This document shows, piece after piece, positions 1 to 9,019 of a DNA stretch of 30,082 nt; within the stretch, counting starts at the first letter, position 1, and every line of letters begins with the position of its first letter. Position numbers and translations under genes: made by a program. Location: positions 466,844-496,925 of the forward strand of contig MNCI01021413.1 of NCBI GenBank assembly GCA_015680685.1, read 5' to 3'. The notes below the pieces were generated by a model that saw only the letters and a list, made by a program, of their open reading frames with translations, was not told the DNA's origin and did not search any database. The stretch is from Gnetum montanum. Taxonomy: Eukaryota; Streptophyta; Gnetopsida; Gnetales; Gnetaceae.

Positions 1-512
1 GAGGGAAAGGTAGTATGAATAATGTAAGGTCCTTCCCACAAGGTCTGAAACTTCGTACGTTGGGGTACATGTGTGGGGTTCCAGTAAAGAACCTTATCTC
101 CTGGTTTATATCTAAGCCTCCGGATCCTTAGGTCATGCCGTTGTTTACTGTGTGCTTTGTGCAACTCATTTAACGACAGGGCAACCAATCGATTCTCGTC
201 TAACACATTCAAAGTTGCCAACCGTTGTTTGTGTGCTAGGTCAAGATCCAGGTGAAGTTCACAAGCCATGGACAGTGTATGAAGCTCACTTTGTATAGGC
301 AGTTTTGGAAGTTTCCCGTACACTAGCTCATAGGGAGAATATCCTGTAGGGAGTTTCCAAGTGGAACGATACGCCCAAAGAGCGTCATTCAATTTCGTGC
401 TCCAGTCTCGCCTAAATTTGCTAATCGTTCGTGTTAATATTCTAGTAATCTTCCTATTAGTAACTTCAGCTTGGCCATTAGCTTGGGGATGGTAAGGTGT
501 GGTCAGTTTAAG
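1..512 (-). pseudogene. Integrase C-terminal half, frameshifted from the upstream pol frame
   Basis: An uninterrupted minus-strand frame runs from about 512 to the window edge and continues integrase in a different frame from the ORF ending at 503. It contains the PYHPQ-x-NGQAEV motif with the third catalytic glutamate of the DDE triad, followed by NRKITRIL, WSTKLNDALWAYR and SPYELVYGK. These are standard gypsy integrase blocks that follow the catalytic core. Further on, the GDKVLYWNP and LWEGPYII motifs mark the beta-rich C-terminal DNA-binding domain. No chromodomain is reached before the edge. The frame change relative to 503-2899 is most simply a one-base deletion near 505-515, separating the catalytic glutamate from its two aspartates. 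It is therefore a broken part of pol rather than a separate gene. Confidence 0.85.
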
Positions 513-2899
513 CGTTGCATCAACTTTCTAAAGGTTGCACCTGTAAAATGCGTTCCATTGTCGGAAATAAGTGCATGTGGCACACCAAATTTGTTAACGA
601 TTTGTTGCTGTACAAATCGGGCAACTGTAGATGATGTGCAATCTGTTACAGCAACTGCTTCAGCCCATTTGGTTAAGTAATCCACAACAACGATTATATA
701 TGCTTTTCTGTTGGACATTGGTGTAATTGGTCCCATGAAATCAATCCCCCAAATGTCAAAGGGTTCCAAAGGTTGAATCCATTGTTGTGGACCCTCCATC
801 CTAGCAGTCATTCCCCCATCACGTTGGCAGCGCTCACAGGATTGAGCAAAATGATGGGCATCCCGAAATAGCGTTGGCCAATAATATCCTGCAAGCAGGA
901 TTTTAGTGGCCGTTCGTCTCCCAGCATAATGACCCCCACAAGGGCCCTCATGAGCATCCTGGAGGACTTTTAATTGATCTTGATCGGGAACACACCATTG
1001 AACTAGGCCATTAGAGCAGACTTTATAGAGTTGTCCCCCAATTTCCATGAAGTATTTGAGGTTGTGAAGAAACCGTTGTTTCTTCCTAAAGTCTAACTTC
1101 TGCGGCATTTGTTGGGAAGTAAGATAAGTGAGAATGCTGTTATACCAATTTACGTCCGTGGGTTGATTATTTATCACACCAGCAAAGAGGGTTTCATCAG
1201 GAAAATGGTCAGATACCGTGTATTCGTCCTCTTTGTTGTCCCATCGCAACCGAGATAGGTGATCGGCGACGACGTTCTCGGTGCCCTTGCGGTCTACAAT
1301 AGTTAAATCGAACTCCTGAAGAATCACCAGCCAACGTATGATACGTGGGCTAACCATTGGCTTATTCATAAGGAACCTAATTGCACTATGATCTGTGTGG
1401 ATATATACCTTGTAACCCAATACATAGTGTCTAAACTTATCCAGTGCAAACACAACAACCATTAATTCTTTTTCTGTAGTTGTGTAGTTAAGTTGTGCAC
1501 CGGTAATACTTTTACTGGCACAATGGATGTAATAAGGTCGTTTTTGTTCATCTAATTGTGTTAGTACAGCTCCTAAAGCATAATTGGATGCATCGGTCAT
1601 GATATGGAATGGTCTGGACCAGTCGGGTGCTTGTAGAATGGGAGTTTCCACAAGCCTCTGTTTGAGAGCTTGGAATGCTTGTTCACACTCCCTGGTCCAT
1701 TCAAATGGTGCATCTTTCTTTGTTAATTCTACCAACGGTTTGGCAACTTTTGAAAAGTTCGCAATAAACCTCCTGTAGTAGCCAGTGTGTCCAAGGAATG
1801 ACCTCACGTCTTTAACGGTTTCTGGTTGTCGGGTAATTCCTTGGATGACTTTAATTTTTTCTGGGTCAACTTCGATTCCTGATTGTGAAATTTTGTGCCC
1901 CAACACGATGCCCTCTTGAACCATCAAATGGCTCTTTTGCCAGTTGAGCTTAAGGTTGGTTTCAACACATCGTTTCAATACTTGCTCTAACCGGTTGAGG
2001 GCTTGATCAAAGCTCGTTCCATAGGTGGAGAAGTCGTCCATGAAGACTTCTACTCCATTGCCTATTTGTTGTTGAAAAATACTTAGAACTAAGCGTTGGA
2101 ACGTGGCAGGTGCATTACACAAGCCAAAAGGCATTTGTTTATATGCGAACGTTCCCCAAGGACTGGTGAACGTTGTTTTGGCTTGGTCTTCTGGTGCAAT
2201 GCGTATTTGGTTGTACCCGCTATATCCATCCAGAAAACTGTAATAGCGATGCCCTGCTATAGTGTCTAAGACTTGGTCCACAAATGGCAGTGGGAAGTGG
2301 TCTTTGAAGGTTGCCATATTTAACAGCCTAAAATCTATACATACCCTCCATTTACCTCCCTTTTTCGGTACGATGACAAGAGGGCTAACCCATTCGTTGT
2401 CAGCGATAGGGTAAATGAACCCGGCCTTGAGAAGCTGTTCTAGTTCTTCCTTAACAATTTGTTTTAGTTTTGGGTTCAATCGCCTCTGGGGTTGTTTGCG
2501 AGGTTTCATAGAAGGGTTTGTATAAATCCTATGTTGGCATATCCGAGGATCTATTCCAGTTAGTTCAGGATACGACCAAGCAAAGGCGGCTGACCACTTG
2601 TTTATCACCCTTAGCAAACTTTCTTTTTGCGTGGACATGAGCTTTGCGTTGATGATCACCGATTTTCTGTTTTTGAGGGTCACATATTCCAAACTGGTGG
2701 GTAACGGTTTCAACTCTAGGGGTTCTTGTTTAAACTCCTCAGGAATCTCCAACTTCCCCCAATTAATATTTTCGAAGCTAAGGGCTGGAAGTTGGCAGAA
2801 AACTTGCTCCAATATGTCTACGCTTTCAAGGTAAGCACTAGTTATTCCCTCAGCTAGTTCCATGCAGGTAGTTGGTCTGCTATCTTTATCAGCCATCAA
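503..2899 (-). pseudogene. pol: Pol: reverse transcriptase, RNase H and integrase N-terminal/core region
   Basis: This 798-residue open frame carries the enzymes for reverse transcription and integration. Reverse transcriptase spans roughly residues 130-350, with VSPLVIVPKK, CIDFRLLN, the catalytic LDGYSG (D224) and FMDD (286-289, the YMDD box variant). RNase H spans about 430-550, with acidic residues D436 (TDAS), E478 (EKEL), D503 (TDH) and D546 (ADHLSR). Integrase begins with an HHCC zinc finger (H650, H657, C688, C691), followed by core D720 (GIDFMGP) and D780 (ISDNGT). The frame ends just before the third catalytic residue because of a frameshift. Upstream the same frame continues through a TGA at 2915-2917 into protease, so the apparent start is probably not a true initiation site and gag-pro-pol was once continuous there. 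RT and RNase H keep all key residues, suggesting fairly recent inactivation. Confidence 0.92.
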
Positions 2900-2914
2900 C
2901 CACTGGATGTCTTC

Positions 2915-3520
2915 TCATTGTGTGGTTGTTGTATATAGGCACTTCTGTATATTAATGTCCTGTGCACATTGATTCCATGCAGGCAATGTTAAACTTCGCA
3001 TTACCCATGATTTCTGCACGCAATGACACCCTGTGTCACTATATGCGATGCATGGAACCCTTTTCCTCTCAATTTTCCCAAATGTATTTGTCTTGGATAT
3101 TTCTAGGGAAAGGTTACGAATGCCTAAGCGGGCGTCGATTGTGTTTAGCCATGCCCTCCCCATGATAATTGGGAAATCCCCTTTGTCATTATTTATTTCG
3201 ATCACTAGGAAATCGGCTGGATATGACCACCCACCGACAGTTGTAACGATGTCTTCAACCTGTCCCAGAGGAACAGTGATGGACTGGTCAGCCAGTTCAA
3301 GGCGAACATTGCTCTTCTTGAGTGGAGGCAGGTTCCAGGTCTTATATAATTTTTGTGAGATTAAGTTAACACCGGAACCTGAATCAAGGAGAGCCTTATG
3401 GGGTTCATTCCCAGCGACTTGAAGGTAAACTAAGGGGACTCCTGGATCTGATAATTTCTTTAGAAGGTGGCCAACTTTGATCCAGTCAGTTACTGTATGC
3501 GTTAACATAACTGTGTGCAT
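2915..3520 (-). pseudogene. Retroviral-type aspartic protease region of the Athila-like element
   Basis: This encodes the protease that would process the Gag-Pol polyprotein. The active-site motif LLDSGSGVNLIS places the catalytic Asp at residue 46, and a downstream PIIMGRAWL block resembles the flap and core strands of retropepsins. The same minus-strand frame stays open upstream to at least about 3750 through a proline-, serine- and asparagine-rich linker, so the Met at 3520 is unlikely to be a real start. The frame ends at a TGA (2917-2915) and then resumes directly into pol. That stop follows CAA and precedes GAA and could have arisen from CGA by C-to-T change, which is inference. A diverged copy of this domain occurs near the right end of the window (28928-29400). 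Confidence 0.88.
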
Positions 3521-3725
3521 TGGACGTGATTTTGCTGCTGGAAGATTTCCCGAAACTATGTTAGGTGTGGGATTGTTATGAGGCTCAACTGCTTGTGAGG
3601 GCGGAGGCTTAGTTGGATTGTTGGTCCTAAGGAAGGATCTTTTTGGTGAACGATTGTTAGAACCAACTAAGGTTGAAGGTTTAGGGGCCCTCGCAATGTT
3701 GGGTTGTGTCGCAGCTGAGTAGGAT

Positions 3726-4358
3726 TTACTCTGGGCTTTGTTGGGGCAGTGGATGGTGCAGCTGTAGATGCAAGAGATGCGGATGAACTTGGAGGATATC
3801 GTGGGTATGGGACGTTCTTGAAGGAGGGGGAGTCTGAAAATACTCCTGAACTTGGTAGTAACATGGAGGTTTTATGTGACCTGTAAAGCTACTTGGAGGA
3901 ACTAGCTGCTGCACATAATATTTATGAGAATCAGGCTGCCGGTATGGGTATTGATGTGTTGGCAGTGGCATCCCCCACGACTGTAGGTATTGCCATTGCT
4001 GATGTTGTCCAATGGGCTGTGGAGACGTTCCACTTGGATAATATGTTAAGGGTTGGTGGACCTGCCTTGGGTTACCTTGTGGATAAGGTAACCTTCGGGG
4101 TGTTTGCCGTTGATTAAGTCTTGGATTTAATGCATACACCCCAGACTCCTGCAGATGTGAGATAATTGGACAACATCCCTTAGGATGGTCATAGTAGCAG
4201 ACCTCACATCCACTATCATCGTCTGAATCAGAATTTACAGCCACATCGAAGTTAGTGATTTTTCCCTTACCCTTGTTATGTGCAGGGCTTAAATCTCTCC
4301 ACTTTTTCTTTCCTTTGTCACTACTTTGCTCAACCTTAGACGCTTCTACAATTTTCAA
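3726..4358 (-). pseudogene. gag: Gag C-terminal portion with zinc knuckle and Pro/Gln/Tyr-rich tail
   Basis: This frame is the same as the gag ORF to its right, separated from it only by one TAG codon at 4389-4391. Near its start there is a Lys-rich stretch and then CEVCYYDHPKGCC, a CX2CX3HX4C knuckle expected to bind RNA. The rest is low-complexity and rich in Pro, Gln, Tyr and His. Around 3720-3860 the coding signal appears to move to other frames: a Ser/Pro-rich ORF in a second frame spans 3667-3864, and the protease frame is a third. Two indels, or one indel plus a natural frame change, are needed to link gag to protease. I cannot tell from one copy which of these is ancestral. Confidence 0.75.
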
Positions 4359-4388
4359 GATTGTTTCTATTCGTGAGTCTAAGGAATC

Positions 4389-5138
4389 CTACATTTGGTC
4401 TACCTTAGCCGATACCTCGGTTGTTAACTTTTTGATCGGCACGGTTTTCTGGTTCACCAACTCTTCGAGTGGTGACTCATCCTCCTCATCACAGAATTTC
4501 ACTCCCTTCTTGCGAAGGGAGGGATCGCGGTTGTATTCTTCCACACTTTCTCTCTTCCGTAGCTCACCCTCTTCTTGCGCTACTTGTTCCAACAAGCTTT
4601 CAACTTCATGGGCTCTTAGTTGGGAGAGTCTCCCTTGGGCGTAAGTCCCAAGAGTTCTTCGCGTTTCATTTCTTAGCCCATCCACGATGTGGCGAAGTTG
4701 AGCCCGCTTAGCGTACCCATGGCCCGGGCAACGATGTAGCAGTGTATAGTAACGGGCCATGGCAGCATCCAAGGGTTCATGAGTACCTTGTTTCCAGCCT
4801 TGGATCTGCTTACGCAAATTGGACACTCTGGAGTACGTCTGATATTTGTTGTTGAACAATTCAAGCATCGTACTCCACCTCCTAATGGTTTCCGGTTCTA
4901 AGGACCGGTACCAGCTCTCTACTTCTTTGGTGAGTGTCCTTGGGAACAACTTAAGCTTATGCCACTCACTATCAATGTTCTGCAAGGCACAGGCATCGTG
5001 GAATGCCTGCAAATGATTTTGCGGATTAGCATTGTATCCCCCTTCAAACCGTGGGATATTGTTCATGTCTAATCGCTTGATCCGACTGTCCTTTAAATGC
5101 CTTGTGGGAATCCTAACTGCCTCTGTTATGTCAAGCAT
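4389..5138 (-). pseudogene. gag: Gag capsid-type domain (retrotransposon gag)
   Basis: The 249-residue ORF carries the retrotransposon gag (capsid-like) domain: IPRFEGGYNANPQNHLQAF, then LKLFPRTLTKEVESWYRSL and later VDGLRNETRRTL, the pattern typical of plant gypsy Gag. The final third is acidic and helical (QVAQEEGELRKRESVEEY). It ends at a TAG (4391-4389) with the same frame continuing beyond it, so this is a nonsense-interrupted gag. The frame is open upstream of the Met at 5138 to about 5430 without an obvious ATG. That stretch encodes a charged His/Arg/Ser/Glu-rich region (for example RRHHKRHERNDHDEP), a plausible nucleic-acid-binding Gag N-terminus. The true start may lie nearer 6021. 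Confidence 0.85.
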
Positions 5139-5537
5139 ACTTCGGGTTGCAAGTAGGGGCTCGTCATGATCATTTCTTTCATGACGTTTATGATGTCTCC
5201 GTGGTGGTTCCCTACTCTCCCTACGTCCTTGCCCTTGTCCTAACTCCTCTTGACCTTCTTGTCGAGGTATTTCGTCTTCCCTTTTACTTTTACTCTCTCT
5301 GTTATGCTCACGATGGTTGCGCCCAGATGTGGAAGGAGAGTGTGAATGGTGAGATGAAGGAGAAGAAAAAGGAGATCCATCACCGTGGTGATGTTTCTTA
5401 CCTTCTCTTCGGCTGCTTCAGCCCTGATCGTCGTAACGATTTAAGTGTCTGTCCTTAGTGTGAGTAGTTGTTCCTACTGTGAACAGCTGGTGCTCATGGT
5501 GATTAGAGCCTGTAGCATGTACAGTTGATCGAAGGCC

Positions 5538-6021
5538 CTAATGCTTTACCTCTCCACCAAAGTGAGGAGGAGGAACATCATTTTCTAAGAAACCCATTGT
5601 GAGGGGTTCCTCGTCTCCTATTTCACTAATGACATGGGGAACCTTGCCCTTCAACAGTGAATGTTGGCTCTCCTGCCTTGCGTCCCGAATACGTTGGGCA
5701 TTTGTGGGATGATAATCCCTTATGTTATAATCATCCAAAACGTATTCTGCAATCAGTTCTTGCATGCCAGTCTGTGCTAAGGCACGGAAAAGCATGGTAG
5801 GGGCAGATCTATCTAGGGGTAACACAATGTTACCTTGCAAAATCTCTCCATCGCAGTTGTTCATCTTGATGAAAAATAAAAGTAAAGTCAGGGACATGCT
5901 CATCAAGATGAGTATATGTGACCTTGGATTGTTTAGGACCTGGCTGATCTGAGTTATGCGTATGAGGCTGACTGTCTCCTATATTGCCCTTAGGTGAGTT
6001 AATTTCATGAGAAGAAGCCAT
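5538..6021 (-). pseudogene. Decayed Gag N-terminal/leader coding region
   Basis: Two overlapping minus-strand ORFs lie between the primer binding site and gag. The first starts with an ATG at 6021, 125 nt downstream of the PBS, and reads MASSHEINSPKGNIGDSQ before ending at 5830. The second, in another frame, runs from about 5906 to 5538 and contains AQTGMQELIAEYVLDDYN. Their overlap at 5830-5906 suggests one original reading frame split by an indel. I recognise no domain. Position and polarity suggest the N-terminus of gag, with a further stop-containing stretch at about 5430-5538 before the well-preserved Gag domain. Confidence 0.5.
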
Positions 6022-6145
6022 CCTAATGGGGTGCTGTTTTACCGTTAATTATGTTCTTAAGTAACTGATTAACCCTAAGGTTCATTAGAGCTCACAACGA
6101 TGTGAGTGATATCCCTTATGTTCAATTGGCGTAAAAAACACTTAG

Positions 6146-6163
6146 TCCCCGGCAACGGCACCA
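6146..6163 (-). promoter_or_regulatory. Primer binding site, tRNA-Asp type
   Basis: On the plus strand the 18 bases TCCCCGGCAACGGCACCA match the 3' end of plant tRNA-Asp (TCCCCGGCAACGGCGCCA, CCA included) at 17 of 18 positions. The minus strand is therefore complementary to the primer. It lies one base inside the LTR terminus at 6165, as expected for minus-strand primer binding. Athila-type elements are known to use tRNA-Asp. Confidence 0.93.
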
Positions 6164-6447
6164 ATGCTGAGTGGCGAGGTACCCCTACACTCAACCATAC
6201 GAATACGAGCGTGTACGCGCGATCCAGTCGAACTCCGCAGACTAAATGCCTTAACGCCACAAGAAACACTTGGGGTTAATCGTTCGTTGTCTTCCCAGGC
6301 TTGCTTGTATGTGTCACGGTGTATGGTTAAGCAAGTCTGAGGTATATGATTTTTTTGGTATTTTTCAGTTTATCTCCTAAGCTATGAGGGAAAGGGTTGA
6401 GAAACTAACTAACTCTAACTAATGTCCTAAGTCTAAATTAACTAGCG

Positions 6448-6866
6448 TCAGCATCCGTTCCCACTTACCGGACACACCCTGAACTATGCAACTGTGGTTA
6501 CCAAACGCTAATCGTTACTGGGATCACCACACGTAACGCAAGTGCTCGAAGTGGTCGTACTGAGGCACCTATTTAGCTTAAGTGTGATAAGCAGCCGATT
6601 CCTTGGCTAGCCGTACACACCCGTGGATGCTCGTAGCCAAGTCGTACTTATCACACGTTCTAGCCTAGTGATGAGTAGCCGATTCCTTAACTAACCATAC
6701 ACATTGGACTACCACTGGGATTACCAAGCGCAGATCTTGGAATACGCTACTGGGTTACCAAGCAGCCAATGCTCGTAGTTAAGTCGTACTCACGCGTTGC
6801 GACGAGCAGCCGTTTCCTTGATTAGCCGTACACATCCGTAGATGCTCGTAATCAAGTCGTACTCGT
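6448..6866. repeat. Four tandem hairpin units in the LTR with co-varying stems
   Basis: The units are 6448-6563, 6582-6656, 6672-6792 and 6802-6866. Each has an outer stem arm, a spacer like CAGCCGATTC, an inner stem arm, a loop ending GCTCG, the complementary inner arm, the spacer TCGTA and the complementary outer arm. Inner arms are CCACTT/AAGTGG, CTTGGCTA/TAGCCAAG, CTTAACTA/TAGTTAAG and CTTGATTA/TAATCAAG. Outer arms are TCAG/CTGA, GTGTGATAAG/CTTATCACAC, TGAG/CTCA and ACGAG/CTCGT. Loops are 82, 24, 82 and 24 nt, giving a dimeric period of about 215-225 bp. Spacers are constant while arms differ and stay complementary. Confidence 0.88.
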
Positions 6867-7110
6867 ACGCACTAGGAAAGCAATAAATAACAATAAAATA
6901 AAACCATGTACTGCAAGGTTTATCCAATCAAATTTGTCTTTATTGCCGTACACAACTTGTGTTCAGGTTACAAAGTTGCTCGAATAAAGAGCCGTTCACT
7001 CTAGGACTCCTACTGCGGGCACATGGGAAAAATTCTAACTCTGGAGGGATCAAACTGCCAGAGCTTCGCTACTTCTAGCCAGGATTGGGAAATAAGGAGA
7101 GTGCCACCTC

Positions 7111-7120
7111 TTATTTATAG
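7111..7120 (-). promoter_or_regulatory. LTR TATA box
   Basis: The minus strand reads CTATAAATAA, a canonical plant TATA box about 85 bp inside the 5' edge of the LTR. Transcription would start near 7085-7095 and run leftward through the PBS into gag. Confidence 0.75.
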
Positions 7121-7134
7121 ATATGGTGGCGGAC

Positions 7135-7180
7135 CGCGATATCGCGTACGCGATATCGCAGGGAAAGACGCGATATCGCG
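7135..7180. repeat. Three copies of a 12-bp palindrome upstream of the LTR TATA box
   Basis: CGCGATATCGCG occurs at 7135-7146 and 7169-7180, with an 11-of-12 copy at 7149-7159 (ending GCA). The cluster lies about 15-60 bp upstream of the TATA box in the U3 direction. GC-rich palindromes stand out in an AT-rich window and are plausible binding sites for a dimeric regulator (inference). Confidence 0.85.
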
Positions 7181-8648
7181 GCACTATGCATGTCGCGTCT
7201 CATCACCTATGAAACATGTTTCAAGACAATATGTTAATTATTAGTTTGCGAGCAAAGTCTATTACATGTTTCCTTTCATTTAGTTTTACCAACCAGTTTA
7301 TTAGTTTGTTCTATCTACTAGTTCCATAGTTCAATTATTTAATATTTATATGATAATTTATTTAAAATTATTATAAGTAAAAGTTTTTTATGATTTTTAA
7401 AAAAATGTTCACAGTAACTTATGTTTATTCATTCAAATTATCCATGATTGTTAAGTGATGTAGTGCAGATGCACAGTTAAATGTGAGTTAAGTTCAATGC
7501 TTAATGAAACATGACAGAGCAATCATGTGGAGCTCATACCCAAATTTTCTGCACATGAAGAATTAAGGATGAAATTCATACTTTCCCTAGTGAGCTTGGT
7601 GCGATTTTGTACAATGGGAACGTAGTCCATTACAAATTTTTTAAAAAGTGAATGAATTTGATGAATAAAAAAGCCAATGACAAGTTCACTCATTCTCCTA
7701 GAGCTATGCTTACCTACATTAATTAGTATGATTCTGCTATCCTTACAATGGGTAATTAAGGCTGCATGAACTTTTTGTGTGTTGGGGGCATGAGAGTCTT
7801 CTTGAACATCATTAACAAGAAACTACTAAAAGCATCGTATCTCATTGCTGATAATTAACAAACTTCCATTAAAATTTACACAACTCAACCTCTAAAACAT
7901 CAAATAATATTATAAAAAATTAACATATCTAATACAAATCATAAACTAATTGCAACCCATAACGAATCTACATACCATTAATGCAAATTAGGTACACTCC
8001 ATATTGAAGTGTATTTAAGTTGTCAGAGATTTTTAAAAGTTAAAAAAAGAGAAAGAAAAGGAAAACTTTTAAGCTGGACCCAAAAAAAGGTTAAGCACGT
8101 TAGCGTGGGTCAGGAGAGAGCGCCTTCCTTTATCAGACAACCTTAGTGGCCTCACCATGGTGTATTGCCGTATGTATTATTGAGCGTCTCATTATTGATT
8201 TTACAAAAACTTGTGTGTTTACGCGAAGAAAAAACGCGAGCTTAGATTAATGCCATCGTGGACCAAACATGAGGTTTACTTCAGCTTTCCAATAACGCAC
8301 GCAATATGGGAGCACTTTTGTATGGATAAAATATATATAATTCATCCCAAACAAACATCTTAAAAGAAGCCGCAGCCCCTGAATCTAAAGCTGGATACAG
8401 CTTAGAACAAAATGCAAGGCCATATCTGAAATGTCTTTTGATCCAAAATTTAAGGTAACTTAAGAACTGGGCCAGATGGTCAAATCTCCAAAATCCCACA
8501 AAAATGCAACAAAGCAGATGAGATGCCCATGGCCATGTGGAAACATCATGATCATGATCATGAGCATCATTTAAACCTCTGAACTTTTACAGCGAATCTA
8601 AGAATGGCTAGCAATTCACACGAGTAAAGCAAGGTCTGTAAATCAGGG

Positions 8649-8679
8649 ACCGACCTCATACGTTACTTTGATTACCGAC
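8649..8679 (+). promoter_or_regulatory. Two DRE/CRT-like ACCGAC cores in direct repeat upstream of DUF761-type gene 1
   Basis: ACCGAC occurs at 8649-8654 and 8674-8679 within an imperfect 25-bp direct repeat (ACCGACCTCATACGTTACTT and ACCGACCTCGTAGATTACTT). RCCGAC is the known core bound by DREB/CBF factors. The sites lie about 345-370 bp upstream of the start codon. In copy 2 the first site is kept (19871-19876) while the second has become CCCACGTC. Function is inferred from the motif and its location only. Confidence 0.4.
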
Positions 8680-8935
8680 CTCGTAGATTACTTTGTTTTT
8701 GGGTCTTGCGTTGTTGCTTGAACTGTAGTGCATGAGACCCACAATCCCAGAAAGCGATTCAGTGGCAGGCGCAGGAGCGACGGCACCGTTCATGGTTATT
8801 CCACCGTTTTTTACAGACAAGGAATGACTCTGCTCTTACGTAGCCGTGTTAAGGATAACGTTACCCGGGAATAAAGACAACCCGCAACTTATAACAGAAA
8901 ATGTGGAAAAGGGAAGAATGGTAAAAGACTAAGCC

Positions 8936-8944
8936 CATATATTT
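8936..8944 (+). promoter_or_regulatory. Probable TATA element of DUF761-type gene 1
   Basis: CATATATTT lies about 75-85 bp upstream of the ATG at 9020. The aligned position in copy 2 reads CTATTTATT near 20157-20165. The flanking sequence is conserved between copies, consistent with a core promoter. Confidence 0.4.
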
Positions 8945-9019
8945 GGATGGTAAGTGTGTGTGTATAGAAGCATCTGGTTTCGGATCTGTGCATCAGAGTG
9001 TTTTTTTGGGTAAGCCAAG

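Larger units (their letters stand above)
1..7205 (-). mobile_element. Athila-like Ty3/gypsy LTR retrotransposon, 5' LTR to integrase, left end outside window
   Basis: Reading right to left on the minus strand, the order is LTR, tRNA-Asp primer binding site, gag, protease, reverse transcriptase, RNase H and integrase, which is the gypsy order. The Asp primer, the large gag with a CX2CX3HX4C knuckle and RT wording such as LDGYSGYNQI and FMDDFSTYG fit the Athila lineage of plants (family knowledge). The coding region is broken by a TAG in gag (4389-4391), a TGA between protease and RT (2915-2917), a frameshift in integrase near 505-515 and frame changes in the gag-protease linker and the gag N-terminus. 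The integrase C-terminus and 3' LTR are outside the window, so the target-site duplication cannot be checked. No intact envelope-like ORF is visible here. The element sits directly against a duplicated genomic segment starting at 7206. Confidence 0.93.
6165..7205 (-). repeat. 5' LTR of the Athila-like element
   Basis: The LTR is 1041 bp. On the minus strand it begins TGATGAG at 7205 and ends CTCAGCA at 6165, forming imperfect 7-bp terminal inverted repeats (6 of 7) and the usual TG...CA ends. The left end is fixed by the adjacent PBS. The right end is supported because sequence from 7206 outward aligns with a second genomic copy beginning at 18688. Inside are three copies of a CGCGATATCGCG palindrome (7135-7180), a TATA box (7111-7120), an AATAAA on the minus strand at 6939-6944 that could be the poly(A) signal, and four hairpin units (6448-6866). 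This implies a short U3 of about 120 bp and a long U5 of about 750 bp, which is inference. The partner 3' LTR is outside the window. Confidence 0.88.

Noticed and set aside
3033-3422. Plus-strand ORF of 129 residues across the protease region
   Set aside because: Complementary shadow of a strongly supported minus-strand protease frame.
8281-8499. Small minus-strand ORF upstream of DUF761-type gene 1
   Set aside because: The aligned region of copy 2 contains indels that destroy the frame, so it is not conserved as coding sequence.
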